In this document: positions 1-8,279 of the stretch, in pieces | How the letters are laid out: every line of letters starts with the position of its first letter | Position numbering within the stretch: position 1 is the first letter of the stretch | DNA from: Paludibacteraceae bacterium | Lineage (GTDB): Bacteria; Bacteroidota; Bacteroidia; Bacteroidales; Paludibacteraceae | Direction of reading: 5' to 3' | DNA: 64,000 bases | NCBI GenBank assembly: GCA_017446585.1 | Contig: JAFSQL010000005.1 | Coordinates: 1 to 64,000, forward strand | Translations under genes and position numbers: made by a program | The notes under the pieces: generated by a model | Databases searched by the model: none | What the model saw: only the letters and a program-made list of their open reading frames with translations | Told to the model about the DNA's origin: nothing

Positions 1-1125
1 CTTGTGGTCAGAATCACAGACGGAACGTACCCATACGTAGTAAGTAGTGCTTGCCGTGAGACCTGTCAACGCTTTCGTTTTGCTCGTTGAAGTCGTGTTG
101 GCGGCGGTGCCTGCCACGGGAGCGGTGGATGAAGTCGAGTAATAAATGTCGTAACTTGCCGCGTTCGCGGCATCGGTGATGGTGAGGGTTGTGCCGGAAG
201 AAGTCGTGCTGCTTGCAGTCACTGCAGTAGGGACGGCAGGGGTGGAGCAAGAAGCGGATGTAATGGTCACGTAAGTTGGCGTTGAATAGTTGTATGCTAA
301 GTCACGATGGACGATGGCATATCGGTCGCCTGCACTAAATGTGCCAGAATAAGAAGTTGCAGCAGAAGTGACGGAGTTTGATACTACTGTCCAGTGTCCA
401 GATTGGTCTGTGGCAGAGACCGCATAAAGACCTTGGTCATTGAGAGCAAGGTCGTCGGATTCACCTGATGTCCGTCTGAGAATTAATGTGTTTTGAATCC
501 CTGTGTTTGCATCGGTACCATTAGTCCATGTAATAGACGAAGTGGTGGCACTTGCGGAAGTTGCGGAGGTTGGTTTCGTGAGGTCGGTCGCCACATTATC
601 ACTTGTCACATATACTACTATGTCGTCCAAATATACTTTATCTCCTGTGGTAGCGGTTTGCGTTGTTATTCGTAATTCGGTGCTTGTGTAATCAGAAGTA
701 TTACCAGTCTTTTGTCCATAACCTGTTATTCGTTGCCAACTAGTGGTAATGGCAGAATTCGGAGAAACTGATGCAAATGCGCTTCCATTATATAATTGGT
801 GAGTCTTGAGTGTGATGCTATTATTGGTTGTTTTTTTTATGTAACAAATATAATGTACGTATTGTTTACCACCTTTAAATGTTGCAGGCAGGTTTTGAAC
901 TTTAACGGTTTTTGCAGATGTATTATTATTATTCTGCTCCAGTGAATAAGAACCCGTACGATGTTCGGTTGATGATATACTGCGGCTGCCATCCCCAGTA
1001 GACGTAGGAAAGCCAGTCTCGGATATATTGTTGTTCTCAAAACCGTATGCCGTGTCTGCCAATGCTTCTATATTTACGCAGAAGAAAGAGGAAAGTAGTG
1101 AAAGTGTCAATAAGATTTTTCTCAT
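1..1125 (-). CDS. Secreted protein with FN3-like domain, 3' end outside window
   Basis: The reading frame is open from an ATG at 1125-1123 to the left edge (375 codons, no stop), so the C-terminus is missing. The N-terminus MRKILLTLSLLSSFF...ALA is a signal peptide. About residues 30-185 resemble a jelly-roll/carbohydrate-binding-like segment ending in 'KVYLDDIVVYV', a form common in secreted Bacteroidota proteins. The last ~75 residues look like a fibronectin type III domain ('ASYDIYYSTSSTAP', 'LTGLTASTTYYVWVRSV'). It is probably surface-exposed or secreted; a T9SS sorting domain may lie beyond the edge. The 32 bp over its start codon are identical to those at 55262-55293, and it lies downstream of the leader element at 1511-1711. 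Substrate and function are unknown. Confidence 0.8.
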   Translation of the reverse strand, partial: MRKILLTLSLLSSFFCVNIEALADTAYGFENNNISETGFPTSTGDGSRSISSTEHRTGSYSLEQNNNNTSAKTVKVQNLPATFKGGKQYVHYICYIKKTTNNSITLKTHQLYNGSAFASVSPNSAITTSWQRITGYGQKTGNTSDYTSTELRITTQTATTGDKVYLDDIVVYVTSDNVATDLTKPTSATSASATTSSITWTNGTDANTGIQNTLILRRTSGESDDLALNDQGLYAVSATDQSGHWTVVSNSVTSAATSYSGTFSAGDRYAIVHRDLAYNYSTPTYVTITSASCSTPAVPTAVTASSTTSSGTTLTITDAANAASYDIYYSTSSTAPVAGTAANTTSTSKTKALTGLTASTTYYVWVRSVCDSDHK

Positions 1126-1155
1126 AATGATTATGGTGTTTAGTTTGTTCATTTA

Positions 1156-1482
1156 TTATTGTTTTTGCCAAATTGCGTTAGGTCCAAGCATATCAAAGTC
1201 GGTCGTATCAATGAATTTTCCGCTTATTTTCCTGATTCCTAAATTGTTTTCGTTATTCTTCAGAAATTTAGCGATGTCGCCATTGACAACTCGAAACCCA
1301 ATGCCCCCGTTCGGTCTTTTGCCCGGTTTTGCCTTGTTTATTGCGTCGTACAAATCAGAGATGTATTCTTCTTCGTACATCTTTCGATATTTGCGAATAA
1401 ACTGATGGGAAGAGAAAAGTCGATGATGTGCATTGAAGTGTTCCTTAATGACTTGTTGCGCTTGTTGTGGTGTAATTGGCAT
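1156..1482 (-). CDS. Small unknown protein between leader element and secreted-protein gene
   Basis: 108 residues, not recognised. It has no signal peptide or membrane segment and is charged and hydrophilic ('YRKMYEEEYISDLYDAINKAKPGKRP'), probably a small cytoplasmic alpha/beta protein. The ATG at 1482-1480 is preceded by AGGAG about 9 bases upstream, an unusually good Shine-Dalgarno match for this window, where start sites generally lack one. The gene looks more A/T-rich in codon choice than the housekeeping genes. It lies exactly between two blocks that are nearly contiguous in the other copy of the cassette (near 55.3 kb), so it was either inserted here or lost there. It should be co-transcribed with the secreted-protein gene 30 bp downstream. 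Function unknown. Confidence 0.6.
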   Translation of the reverse strand: MPITPQQAQQVIKEHFNAHHRLFSSHQFIRKYRKMYEEEYISDLYDAINKAKPGKRPNGGIGFRVVNGDIAKFLKNNENNLGIRKISGKFIDTTDFDMLGPNAIWQKQ

Positions 1483-1527
1483 CGTTGTTTCTCCTAAAAA
1501 TAGTTGTTCAAAAAGTATAAAAACAGT

Positions 1528-1559
1528 TCACGCCCGGGCGCAAAAGCGTCCGAGCGTGA
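1528..1559 (-). terminator. Terminator-like hairpin inside leader copy 1
   Basis: The arms TCACGCCCGGGCGC and GCGTCCGAGCGTGA flank an AAAA loop (TTTT in the minus-strand transcript). Two positions are imperfect, one of them a G-U wobble in the minus-strand RNA. The minus-strand transcript continues with ACTGTTTTTATACTTTTT. This is the layout of an intrinsic terminator, placed upstream of the coding sequences rather than after a gene. Confidence 0.55.
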
Positions 1560-1627
1560 TAAGAAATGATAATATAATAAGGTTATAAGCTGTTGAGAGC
1601 GTGTGAATTACCCCCCCCGTGCTGCGC

Positions 1628-1650
1628 ACAACTAATTGATAATTAGTTGT
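1628..1650. promoter_or_regulatory. Perfect 10-bp inverted repeat in leader copy 1
   Basis: ACAACTAATT and AATTAGTTGT are exact reverse complements separated by GAT. The same 23 bp recur unchanged at 55432-55454. It could be an RNA hairpin just downstream of the transcription start or a dimeric operator. Confidence 0.6.
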
Positions 1651-1703
1651 TTGCTTGTAGTATTTGCTTGTTGCTGTCAAGAGATAGTGTTGAATGTCAG
1701 TGG

Positions 1704-1711
1704 CAAAGATA
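1704..1711 (-). promoter_or_regulatory. -7 box for leader copy 1
   Basis: On the minus strand the sequence reads TATCTTTG, matching the Bacteroidota -7 consensus TAnnTTTG. Transcription would start near 1697 and run through the leader into the small gene and the secreted-protein gene. Confidence 0.55.
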
Positions 1712-1829
1712 AATGAATTTTTGATGCGTAAGGAAAAACAGAATGTTAAAAATGAAGGCGGCAGGTGAAATTAAGTATCGGTCAAAAATTAGACATGGGA
1801 TAGAAAAAAAAGAAGTAAGAACTTTTACG

Positions 1830-1837
1830 TACCTTTG
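1830..1837 (+). promoter_or_regulatory. -7 box upstream of purD
   Basis: TACCTTTG matches TAnnTTTG. Start of transcription near 1844 would give a leader of about 15 nt before the purD ATG. It also argues against a TTG start at 1835, which lies inside the box. The rest of 1712-1858 shows nothing else recognisable. Confidence 0.6.
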
Positions 1838-1858
1838 CGGCAAGATTTTAAGAAACGT

Positions 1859-3133
1859 ATGAATATTCTTCTTTTAGGTAACGGTGGACGTGAGAGTGCC
1901 ATCGCCTGGAAACTGAGCCAAAGCGCGAAGTGTGACCGTCTCTTTATCGCTCCCGGCAATGCGGGCACGGCATCAATAGGAACGAACCTGCCGGTTGGCG
2001 TGAGTGACTTTGAGGGCATCAAGCGTGCCGTGATAGAGAACGATGTGAAGATGGTGGTGGTGGGTCCGGAGGTTCCGTTGGTGGGTGGCGTGGTAGATTT
2101 CCTCGCCAGCGACAAGGAGTTGCGGGACGTGATGTTGGTAGGTCCGACGAAGCAAGGCGCGATGTTGGAAGGTAGCAAGGAGTTCTCGAAGCGTTTCATG
2201 TTGCGCCACCACATTCCGACAGCAGCGTACATAGGTGTTCAGAAGGTTAATATAGAGCAAGGAAAGGACTTCTTGCGTCAGCATGCCGCTCCTTACGTGT
2301 TGAAGGCTGATGGTCTCGCGGCAGGCAAGGGCGTGCTGATAGACAACGATTTGGAGACAGCGGAAGCGCACCTTGACGAGATGCTCTCGGGCAAGTTCGG
2401 CGACGCGTCATCCACGGTGGTGATCGAAGAGTTCCTGTCTGGCATTGAGTGCAGCGTGTTCGTGGTGACGGATGGCGACCACTACAAGATACTTCCCGTG
2501 GCAAAGGACTACAAGCGCATAGGCGAGCATGACACCGGTCTGAACACAGGTGGAATGGGAAGCGTGTCACCCGTGTCGTTCGCGGACAAGGAGTTCATGC
2601 ACAAGGTGGAGATACAGATTATTCGTCCGACGATAGACGGACTGAAGGAGGATGATATCAATTACAAGGGATTCATCTTCTTCGGCCTCATCAATGTGAA
2701 GGGTAATCCGTACGTGATAGAGTATAATTGCCGCATGGGTGACCCGGAGACGGAGGTGGTGATGCCACGCATTGAGAGTGACCTCGTGGATTTGTTGGAA
2801 GGCGTGGCGCAAGGAGACTTGGACCGCAGGGAACTGAAGATAGACCCAAGATATGCCGTGGCGGTGATGTTGGTGAGCGGCGGTTATCCGGAGGAGTATG
2901 TGAAGGGTTACGAAATCACGGGACTTGACAAGGTGAACGCAGAAACGCTCGCTTTCCATGCCGGGACGAAACAGAAGGACGGCAAGGTGGTGACGGACGG
3001 CGGACGCGTCATCGCGCTCACGTCGTATGGAGCGACGAAGGACGAGGCGTTGCAAAAGTCAATGAAGGCGGCTGAAACGGTGATGTTCACCGACAAGTAT
3101 TTCCGTCATGACATTGGCGGTGACTTGAAGTAA
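1859..3133 (+). CDS. purD: Phosphoribosylamine-glycine ligase (GARS)
   Basis: 424 residues, the usual length for PurD. The enzyme joins glycine to 5-phosphoribosylamine with ATP, the second step of purine synthesis, in the cytoplasm. The N-terminal domain begins [19 protein letters not shown] and contains '[14 protein letters not shown]'. An ATP-grasp domain follows at about residues 105-300 ('[13 protein letters not shown]', 'GFIFFGLI', '[17 protein letters not shown]'), then the C-terminal GARS domain. ATG 1859 was chosen over the upstream in-frame TTG 1835 because the family starts at MNILLLG and the -7 box covers the TTG. It leads a four-gene plus-strand run with a glycosyltransferase and two transporter genes that have no obvious link to purines. 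purN is at 50.8 kb. Confidence 0.95.
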   Translation: MNILLLGNGGRESAIAWKLSQSAKCDRLFIAPGNAGTASIGTNLPVGVSDFEGIKRAVIENDVKMVVVGPEVPLVGGVVDFLASDKELRDVMLVGPTKQGAMLEGSKEFSKRFMLRHHIPTAAYIGVQKVNIEQGKDFLRQHAAPYVLKADGLAAGKGVLIDNDLETAEAHLDEMLSGKFGDASSTVVIEEFLSGIECSVFVVTDGDHYKILPVAKDYKRIGEHDTGLNTGGMGSVSPVSFADKEFMHKVEIQIIRPTIDGLKEDDINYKGFIFFGLINVKGNPYVIEYNCRMGDPETEVVMPRIESDLVDLLEGVAQGDLDRRELKIDPRYAVAVMLVSGGYPEEYVKGYEITGLDKVNAETLAFHAGTKQKDGKVVTDGGRVIALTSYGATKDEALQKSMKAAETVMFTDKYFRHDIGGDLK

Positions 3134-3193
3134 GGGAAGAAAGGAACGTCGGGAGGAAACGACCCGAAGAAAACATCAAGAAAAGAAGCAAGG

Positions 3194-4363
3194 ATGAAGA
3201 TAGTCATTCTGTCACCCGCATGGCCCTATCGTGGCGGCATAGCGAAGTTCACGCACCGGCTGGCCCGAGAGTTGCAGGCGGAAGGTCACCGGGTGGATAT
3301 AGAGAACTTCTCGTTGCTCTATCCGTCGTTGCTCTTTCCGGGCAAGTCGCAATATGACGACCTGCCGCAACCCAAGGACCTCAGCATTAGGCGTTCGATC
3401 AACGCCATCAACCCGATAAGTTGGATAAGGACGGGATGGCGATTGCGCAAAGGTGGATATGACCTATGCGTGGTCATCTACTACCTCCCCGCCTTGGCAC
3501 CCGCCTTGGCAAGCATAGCGCGCCTCATCAGGGGGAACGGGAAGACACGTGTCGTGGGCATGTTGCACAACTTGTATCCACACGAGACGAGACCGCTGGA
3601 CAAGACTTTGATAAACTACTTGGTGCGGTCGTGTCACGCCTTCGTGACATTGTCTTCCGCCGTGGACAAACAGTTGGAGGCGTTATTAGGCAAGTTGAAA
3701 GGCAGTGACGAGGCGATGGCTCGTCACGAGATAGCGTTTCATCCCATATATGACTCGTTTGGCGAGAAACCTGCGAGGGAGGAGGCGATAGCCTATCTCA
3801 ATAAGAAGGAGGCGAGGTTTGACTGTGGGGAACGGTATCTGCTTTTCTTCGGTTTCATCAGAAAGTATAAGGGTTTGGACTTGTTGTTGCGTGCCGTGGG
3901 GCAGATTAAGGAAGAGTTGCGGCGGCGGAGCGTGAAGTTCGTGATAGCCGGTGAGTTCTATGACTCGGCGGACGCGTACTTGCCCCTTGCCAAGGAGTTG
4001 GACATTAACGACCGCATCGTGTGGGAGAACGAGTTCATAGCCGATCAGGACGTGCGTCACTATTTCGGGATGGCGGACGCCGTGGTGTTCCCCTATCGCA
4101 GTGCCACGCAGAGTGGCGTGACGCAGATAGCCTTTCATTTTTCGCTTCCCATGGTGCTGACACGGGTGGGAGCCCTTCCGGAGATAGTGCCAGACGGAGA
4201 GTGCGGCATCGTGTGCGAACCGAGCGTGGAGGGAATAGCGGAAGGCATCATGCGCTATCTGAATGCGGACAGGTCAGAATTGGTGGCAGGTGTCAATCGC
4301 CGGAAACAATTGTACAGTTGGAGCAACTTCGCGGCTAAAGTAGTGGGCGTCGCTAACAGTTAG
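3194..4363 (+). CDS. Glycosyltransferase family 4 protein
   Basis: 389 residues with a GT-B fold. The N-terminal acceptor domain starts MKIVILSPAWPYRGGIAKF with the glycine-rich loop typical of GT4 enzymes. The C-terminal nucleotide-sugar domain begins near residue 215 ('LLFFGFIRKYKGLDLLLRAV') and carries 'VVFPYRSATQSGVTQIAF' and 'LPEIVPDGECGIV', matching the donor-binding E-x7-E region. It probably adds a hexose to a surface glycan or lipid on the cytoplasmic face; donor and acceptor cannot be read from sequence. It follows purD by 60 bp and ends 6 bp before the transporter gene, so it is likely co-transcribed. It is not inside a polysaccharide cluster. Confidence 0.85.
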   Translation: MKIVILSPAWPYRGGIAKFTHRLARELQAEGHRVDIENFSLLYPSLLFPGKSQYDDLPQPKDLSIRRSINAINPISWIRTGWRLRKGGYDLCVVIYYLPALAPALASIARLIRGNGKTRVVGMLHNLYPHETRPLDKTLINYLVRSCHAFVTLSSAVDKQLEALLGKLKGSDEAMARHEIAFHPIYDSFGEKPAREEAIAYLNKKEARFDCGERYLLFFGFIRKYKGLDLLLRAVGQIKEELRRRSVKFVIAGEFYDSADAYLPLAKELDINDRIVWENEFIADQDVRHYFGMADAVVFPYRSATQSGVTQIAFHFSLPMVLTRVGALPEIVPDGECGIVCEPSVEGIAEGIMRYLNADRSELVAGVNRRKQLYSWSNFAAKVVGVANS

Positions 4364-4369
4364 GAGTCA

Positions 4370-4969
4370 ATGAAGAAGGCATCGCTCTGGACCATATTTT
4401 ACGAGTTCCTGAAAATAGGCGCATTCACGTTCGGAGGCGGATATGCCATGATTTCGATGGTGGAGAGGGCGTTGGTGAAGAAAAGACATTGGCTTTCGGA
4501 CATGGAGTTTTGGGAGTGCATAGCCTTGGCGCAGGCGTTGCCCGGGGTGTTCGCCGTCAACATGGCACTCTATACGGGTCATCGCATCAACGGGAAAAAG
4601 GGTGCGGGCGTGGCCGCGGCAGGAGCCGTCTTGCCCTCGGTCGTTATCATTTGTCTTATTGCCTCGTTCTTCTACCATCTGCGTGACAATGAGACGGTTC
4701 AATCGATTTTCACGGGCATAAGACCCTGCGTGGTGGCACTCATCTTCGCCCCGGGACTGAAGATGTTGCGCAAGGCGATGCAGAGCGACCCCGTAAGACC
4801 CGCTTGGGTAGCGCTGCTGATAGCCTTGCTCGTGATGGTGCTGATATGCGGATTCGCTTTCTCACCCGTGTATATCATTATAGGCGCAATGGTGGCAGGG
4901 GCGATCATGGCGTTGGGAAGGAAGCCCAGGCATAGCAGGAAAAGCCAAGAAAAAACGAAAAGTAAATGA
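4370..4969 (+). CDS. Chromate transporter family protein, first half-size subunit
   Basis: 199 residues, an integral membrane protein of the CHR family. The family signature 'FLKIGAFTFGGGYAMISMVERALV' starts near residue 10 and 'ALAQALPGVFAVNMALYTGHRINGKKG' follows, then four or five hydrophobic segments and a basic tail. Half-size CHR proteins occur as adjacent pairs assumed to form a heterodimer equal to one full ChrA. The stop overlaps the next start (ATGA at 4966-4969), so translation is probably coupled. Chromate export is shown for some members, but most have unknown substrates. There is no other metal-resistance gene here. Confidence 0.85.
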   Translation: MKKASLWTIFYEFLKIGAFTFGGGYAMISMVERALVKKRHWLSDMEFWECIALAQALPGVFAVNMALYTGHRINGKKGAGVAAAGAVLPSVVIICLIASFFYHLRDNETVQSIFTGIRPCVVALIFAPGLKMLRKAMQSDPVRPAWVALLIALLVMVLICGFAFSPVYIIIGAMVAGAIMALGRKPRHSRKSQEKTKSK

Positions 4970-5508
4970 TTTACGTCTATCTCTTTTGGGTATTTTTCAA
5001 GATCGGACTGTTCGGGTTCGGTGGCGGCATGGCGATGATTTCGCTGATACGCATGGAGGTGGTGGATCATTACGCATGGTTGACAGCGTCGCAGTTTGCT
5101 GACCTGCTCGCCATAAGCCAAGTGACACCGGGACCCATCTCGGTGAACACTGCGACGTTCATAGGTTACACCCAGGCAGGGATAGTGGGTTCATTAGTGG
5201 CGACAGCGGCGTTGGTGTTGCCGAACCTCATACTCATGGTTATAGTCTTGAAATACTATCTCGCCCATCGGGATTCCAAGTATATGCGCTCGGTGATGTC
5301 CATATTGCTGCCCGTGGTGGCTGGGCTGATACTTGCCGCCGCGTTGATGATGTGCAAGGACGGCATCTTCACGAGCGTCACGACCGTGGGAATCTTTGTG
5401 GTGGTGTTGGTGCTGAACCTGTTCACGAAGGTGAACCCCATCTTGCTGATAGTGATGAGTGCCGTGGTGGGCTATCTTATCAACAACAGTTTGCCCGTGG
5501 CCATTTGA
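4966..5508 (+). CDS. Chromate transporter family protein, second half-size subunit
   Basis: 180 residues, partner of the preceding gene. It repeats the CHR signature near the N-terminus ('FFKIGLFGFGGGMAMISLIRMEVV', then 'ISQVTPGPISVNTATFIGYTQAG') and has about five membrane segments. Its last 37 bp overlap, tail to tail, the 3' end of the porZ-like gene on the other strand (5472-5508). No terminator fits between the two transcripts, so antisense overlap at their ends is likely. Physiological substrate unknown. Confidence 0.85.
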   Translation: MIYVYLFWVFFKIGLFGFGGGMAMISLIRMEVVDHYAWLTASQFADLLAISQVTPGPISVNTATFIGYTQAGIVGSLVATAALVLPNLILMVIVLKYYLAHRDSKYMRSVMSILLPVVAGLILAAALMMCKDGIFTSVTTVGIFVVVLVLNLFTKVNPILLIVMSAVVGYLINNSLPVAI

Positions 5509-7658
5509 GTCTCTCCGCCTGATGGCGTGAGTGAAGCCATGATGAAGTAAACGCCTGCCGCCGCCCTCTTGCCATTGGCGAGCCGTAGGTTCCAAGTGGC
5601 GGTTCCACCATTGGCACGGGTCTGGTAAACGAGGTTGCCAGAGGTGTCGGTGAACTTGACGAGCGCATTGTCAACAAGTCCGTTGACGGTGACAACCCCG
5701 TTGAAGTCCGGACGTACAGGGTTAGGAAAGATTTTGAGTTGGCTGCTCTTGAGCTTGGAGTAGCCCTTGGTGGCATCGGTATGGTAGGAGCAAAGTCCGC
5801 TTGCCGTGGCGATGAAGAGTTCGCCTGAATCTTCGTCGTAAGCCATGGAGTAGATGCAGTCGTCGAGCAACGGGCTATTGTGCGCTGTGAAGTGGGCAAG
5901 GGTGCGTGTGCCGTCATCCGAGAGCAGATAAAGTCCAGAACTGAACGTGGCGACCCATTTGCGAGAGGCTCCGTCGATGACAATGCCGGTGATGCGTTGT
6001 TGTGCGAAGAGGTAGTCCGCCAGTCCGCTACCGTCCGTTCGGTTGATTTTAGGACGGAAGAAAGTATAGGATGAGGAAAAGATGTTGGACGGATTCTTAA
6101 GCACGTAGATGCCATCTTCCCACGTACCCATCCAAATGGAGCCGTCGGCATCCTGCGTGAGGCAAAGCGGAGCAACGGAGAGCGCATTGCCATCTTGGTC
6201 CTTGATGGAGGCGATGAAGCGGTAGCGATGGGAGGAGAAAGAGGTGGGTGTCCCTTTGTCATCAATGACGAGCAGACCTCCTGGCAGTCGGGGCGAGGTG
6301 AGCATTTTGAGACCGGAAGAGGTGATGAAGAACTTGTCGAGGACATCGGGGTTTGACATGCCGGGGTAGGAGTGTTCGAACCAGTTGCCATGGGCATCCA
6401 TCACTTTGACGTACTGAGGGCAGATTTCGTTGCCCACCCAGAGACATGAGTTGTTGTCGAGCGCAATGGCGTTGACGGTGATGTAGTCATCAGGAGAGGA
6501 AACGGTGGTAGCCACGTCAAGGGTGCTTGGGACGGCGTTCCAAACGCAGAAGGAACTGTCGGCACTGCAACTGTCACCGATGACGTTGTAGCGTGCGAAG
6601 CAGGTATCGGTGCGAAATTCATAAACACCGTCGCGCGTGGAACTGACGAAGTAGTGGGTATTGTCAGAAGGGTCAACGGTAACGTAGCAGAGAGTCTTGA
6701 AGCGTTTGCCCGTGGCAGGGTAGATTTCGTCTTCGGTGAAGTTGAGCCAGCGTGATCCGTCGTAAATCATCAAAGCCCCGTCAACATCAGTATCGCCACG
6801 GTCATAGAGACCGCGCGGGTGACCCGTGGTGGCATAGAGCCTACCATTGGAGAAAGAGAGTGAGAAGACGGAATTCATGGCAGGTCCGTCGGGTTGGTAG
6901 AGATCCAGGAGTTCACTGCCAGGCGTACGCTTGGCAAGACCATTCTTGCCCTCGGCAATAAAGAAGTTACCATCAGAATCGATAACGGAAGTGAGGTCGG
7001 GCGAAGATAGTTCAGACCAACGGGAGGAAGGGAACTTCGTCCAGTTGTAAGGGTTGACCAAAGTAGGGTCGGAAAGTGACGCACCGTAAACGGCATTGTC
7101 AGTAAGGGCAAAAAGGGAGTCATCATCGACGGTGACACGCTTGGTGACCTCGGTAGTAGAGAAGAGTTTGCTGGGATTGTAAGTCTCAGCCACTTCAGCC
7201 TTCTCAACATTGAGGCAAAGGATGCCCGCCCCGCAAGCTAAATAGACAAAACCCGTGGAAGGGCAGGCATAGAGGTCGTTGACAAATTTGGAGGCGGTGA
7301 CCGTGGCCTCCTTCAGATCATCGATGTTCACGACGGAGCCGTCGTCACGCACCAAGTCAATGTTGCCGTCAGCATATCCGACCACGAGCAGGGAGTGGGT
7401 ATCGTCGTAGGTGATGGCAGTGGCGGAAGAGGAGTTGAGTCCGTTCACCTTGTTGAGGATTCCTATAGATCCGTCGGTCTTGGAAACATGGAAGAGTGAG
7501 GAGGAGGCAATGGCATAGACTCTGTCAGGTGACTGGCACACGCGGGTCACATTGCGGAAACTGTTGTAAACGGTCCATTCGCCCATGCGGTTGGCGGCTA
7601 CGGATAGCAGGTGTAGCGAAGCGAAAGCCAGTAGGAAAGCAAGTCGGGCGATGTTCAT
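5472..7658 (-). CDS. porZ: PorZ-like type IX secretion system beta-propeller protein
   Basis: 728 residues. A signal peptide (MNIARLAFLLAFASLHLLSVA) is followed by 'MGEWTVYNSFRNVTRV' and two stretches of propeller-type repeats ('VYAIASSSLFHV', 'DGSIWMGTWEDGIYVL', 'KWVATFSSGLYLL', 'GELFIATASGLCSYH'). The C-terminal ~85 residues ('LKIFPNPVRPDFNGVVTV', 'GVYFIMAS') are a T9SS sorting-domain-like beta-sandwich. In Porphyromonas gingivalis PorZ is an outer-surface T9SS component that delivers anionic LPS to the PorU sortase; the same role is inferred here. It is last in an eight-gene minus-strand operon, 15 bp after rdgB. The symbol rests on domain order and length, not alignment; another propeller-containing T9SS cargo is the alternative. 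Confidence 0.75.
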   Translation of the reverse strand: MNIARLAFLLAFASLHLLSVAANRMGEWTVYNSFRNVTRVCQSPDRVYAIASSSLFHVSKTDGSIGILNKVNGLNSSSATAITYDDTHSLLVVGYADGNIDLVRDDGSVVNIDDLKEATVTASKFVNDLYACPSTGFVYLACGAGILCLNVEKAEVAETYNPSKLFSTTEVTKRVTVDDDSLFALTDNAVYGASLSDPTLVNPYNWTKFPSSRWSELSSPDLTSVIDSDGNFFIAEGKNGLAKRTPGSELLDLYQPDGPAMNSVFSLSFSNGRLYATTGHPRGLYDRGDTDVDGALMIYDGSRWLNFTEDEIYPATGKRFKTLCYVTVDPSDNTHYFVSSTRDGVYEFRTDTCFARYNVIGDSCSADSSFCVWNAVPSTLDVATTVSSPDDYITVNAIALDNNSCLWVGNEICPQYVKVMDAHGNWFEHSYPGMSNPDVLDKFFITSSGLKMLTSPRLPGGLLVIDDKGTPTSFSSHRYRFIASIKDQDGNALSVAPLCLTQDADGSIWMGTWEDGIYVLKNPSNIFSSSYTFFRPKINRTDGSGLADYLFAQQRITGIVIDGASRKWVATFSSGLYLLSDDGTRTLAHFTAHNSPLLDDCIYSMAYDEDSGELFIATASGLCSYHTDATKGYSKLKSSQLKIFPNPVRPDFNGVVTVNGLVDNALVKFTDTSGNLVYQTRANGGTATWNLRLANGKRAAAGVYFIMASLTPSGGETQMATGKLLLIR

Positions 7659-7673
7659 GGAAATGGTGTTTTT

Positions 7674-8279
7674 TTAGGAATGTTTGTCATGAAGTTTGAG
7701 GAAGTCCGCCAGTTGCCGCATGGCACGTCCACGGTGTGAGATGGCGTTCTTCTCTTCGTCGGTCATTTCGGCAAAGGTACGGCTTTCGCCTTCGGGGATG
7801 AAGACGGGGTCGTAGCCAAATCCTTCGCTACCGCCCCGCCGCAGGGCAATATGTCCGTTGACAATGCCTTCGAACTGGTGGCACTCGTCGCCAAGGAGCA
7901 GGGTGACCACGGTGCGAAAACGCGCCTTACGATTGGTGACACCTTCCATGTTGCGCATGAGCAGGTCGAGGTTGGCTGCCATGTCGTGGGTACCATTGGC
8001 GTAGCGCGCGGAGTGAACACCCGGAGCACCGTTGAGGGCTTCGACCTCAAGTCCCGTGTCGTCGCTGAAGCAGTCAACGCCGTAGTGTTGCTTGACCCAT
8101 TGCGCTTTCTGCAGTGAATTGCCCTCGAGGGTGGGTTGCGTCTCCGGAATGTCGTCGTTGCAAGCAATGTCCTTCAGTCCCACGACATTGTAGGCGGAAC
8201 CTATGATTTCACGCACCTCACGAAGTTTGTTGAGATTGGCGGTGGCGAAAACGATGCGTTGTTTTTCCATAGTCGTCAT
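7674..8279 (-). CDS. rdgB: XTP/dITP diphosphatase (RdgB/HAM1 family)
   Basis: 201 residues, normal for the family. The enzyme hydrolyses non-canonical purine triphosphates (dITP, XTP) and keeps them out of DNA. The nucleotide-binding N-terminus is 'IVFATANLNKLREV'. The signature 'SDDTGLEVEALNGAPGVHSARYA' contains the metal and catalytic aspartates, and the family C-terminus 'ISHRGRAMRQLADFL' is intact. Its start overlaps the stop of the EnvC-like gene by 4 bp, so translation is probably coupled. Either ATG 8279 or ATG 8270 (MEKQRIVF) could be the start. Confidence 0.93.
   Translation of the reverse strand: MTTMEKQRIVFATANLNKLREVREIIGSAYNVVGLKDIACNDDIPETQPTLEGNSLQKAQWVKQHYGVDCFSDDTGLEVEALNGAPGVHSARYANGTHDMAANLDLLMRNMEGVTNRKARFRTVVTLLLGDECHQFEGIVNGHIALRRGGSEGFGYDPVFIPEGESRTFAEMTDEEKNAISHRGRAMRQLADFLKLHDKHS

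Larger units (their letters stand above)
1511..1711 (-). repeat. Promoter/leader element, copy 1 (second copy at 55316-55515)
   Basis: About 200 bp align with 55316-55515 with few substitutions and small indels (by eye about 85% identity). In transcription order it contains the TATCTTTG -7 box, an inverted repeat (1628-1650), an eight-G tract (plus-strand C's at 1611-1618), an A/T-rich spacer and a terminator-like hairpin (1528-1559) followed by TTTTT. No conserved reading frame is apparent, which favours an RNA or DNA regulatory role. It may be a 5' leader with an attenuator or a short independent RNA of about 180 nt. Confidence 0.75.
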
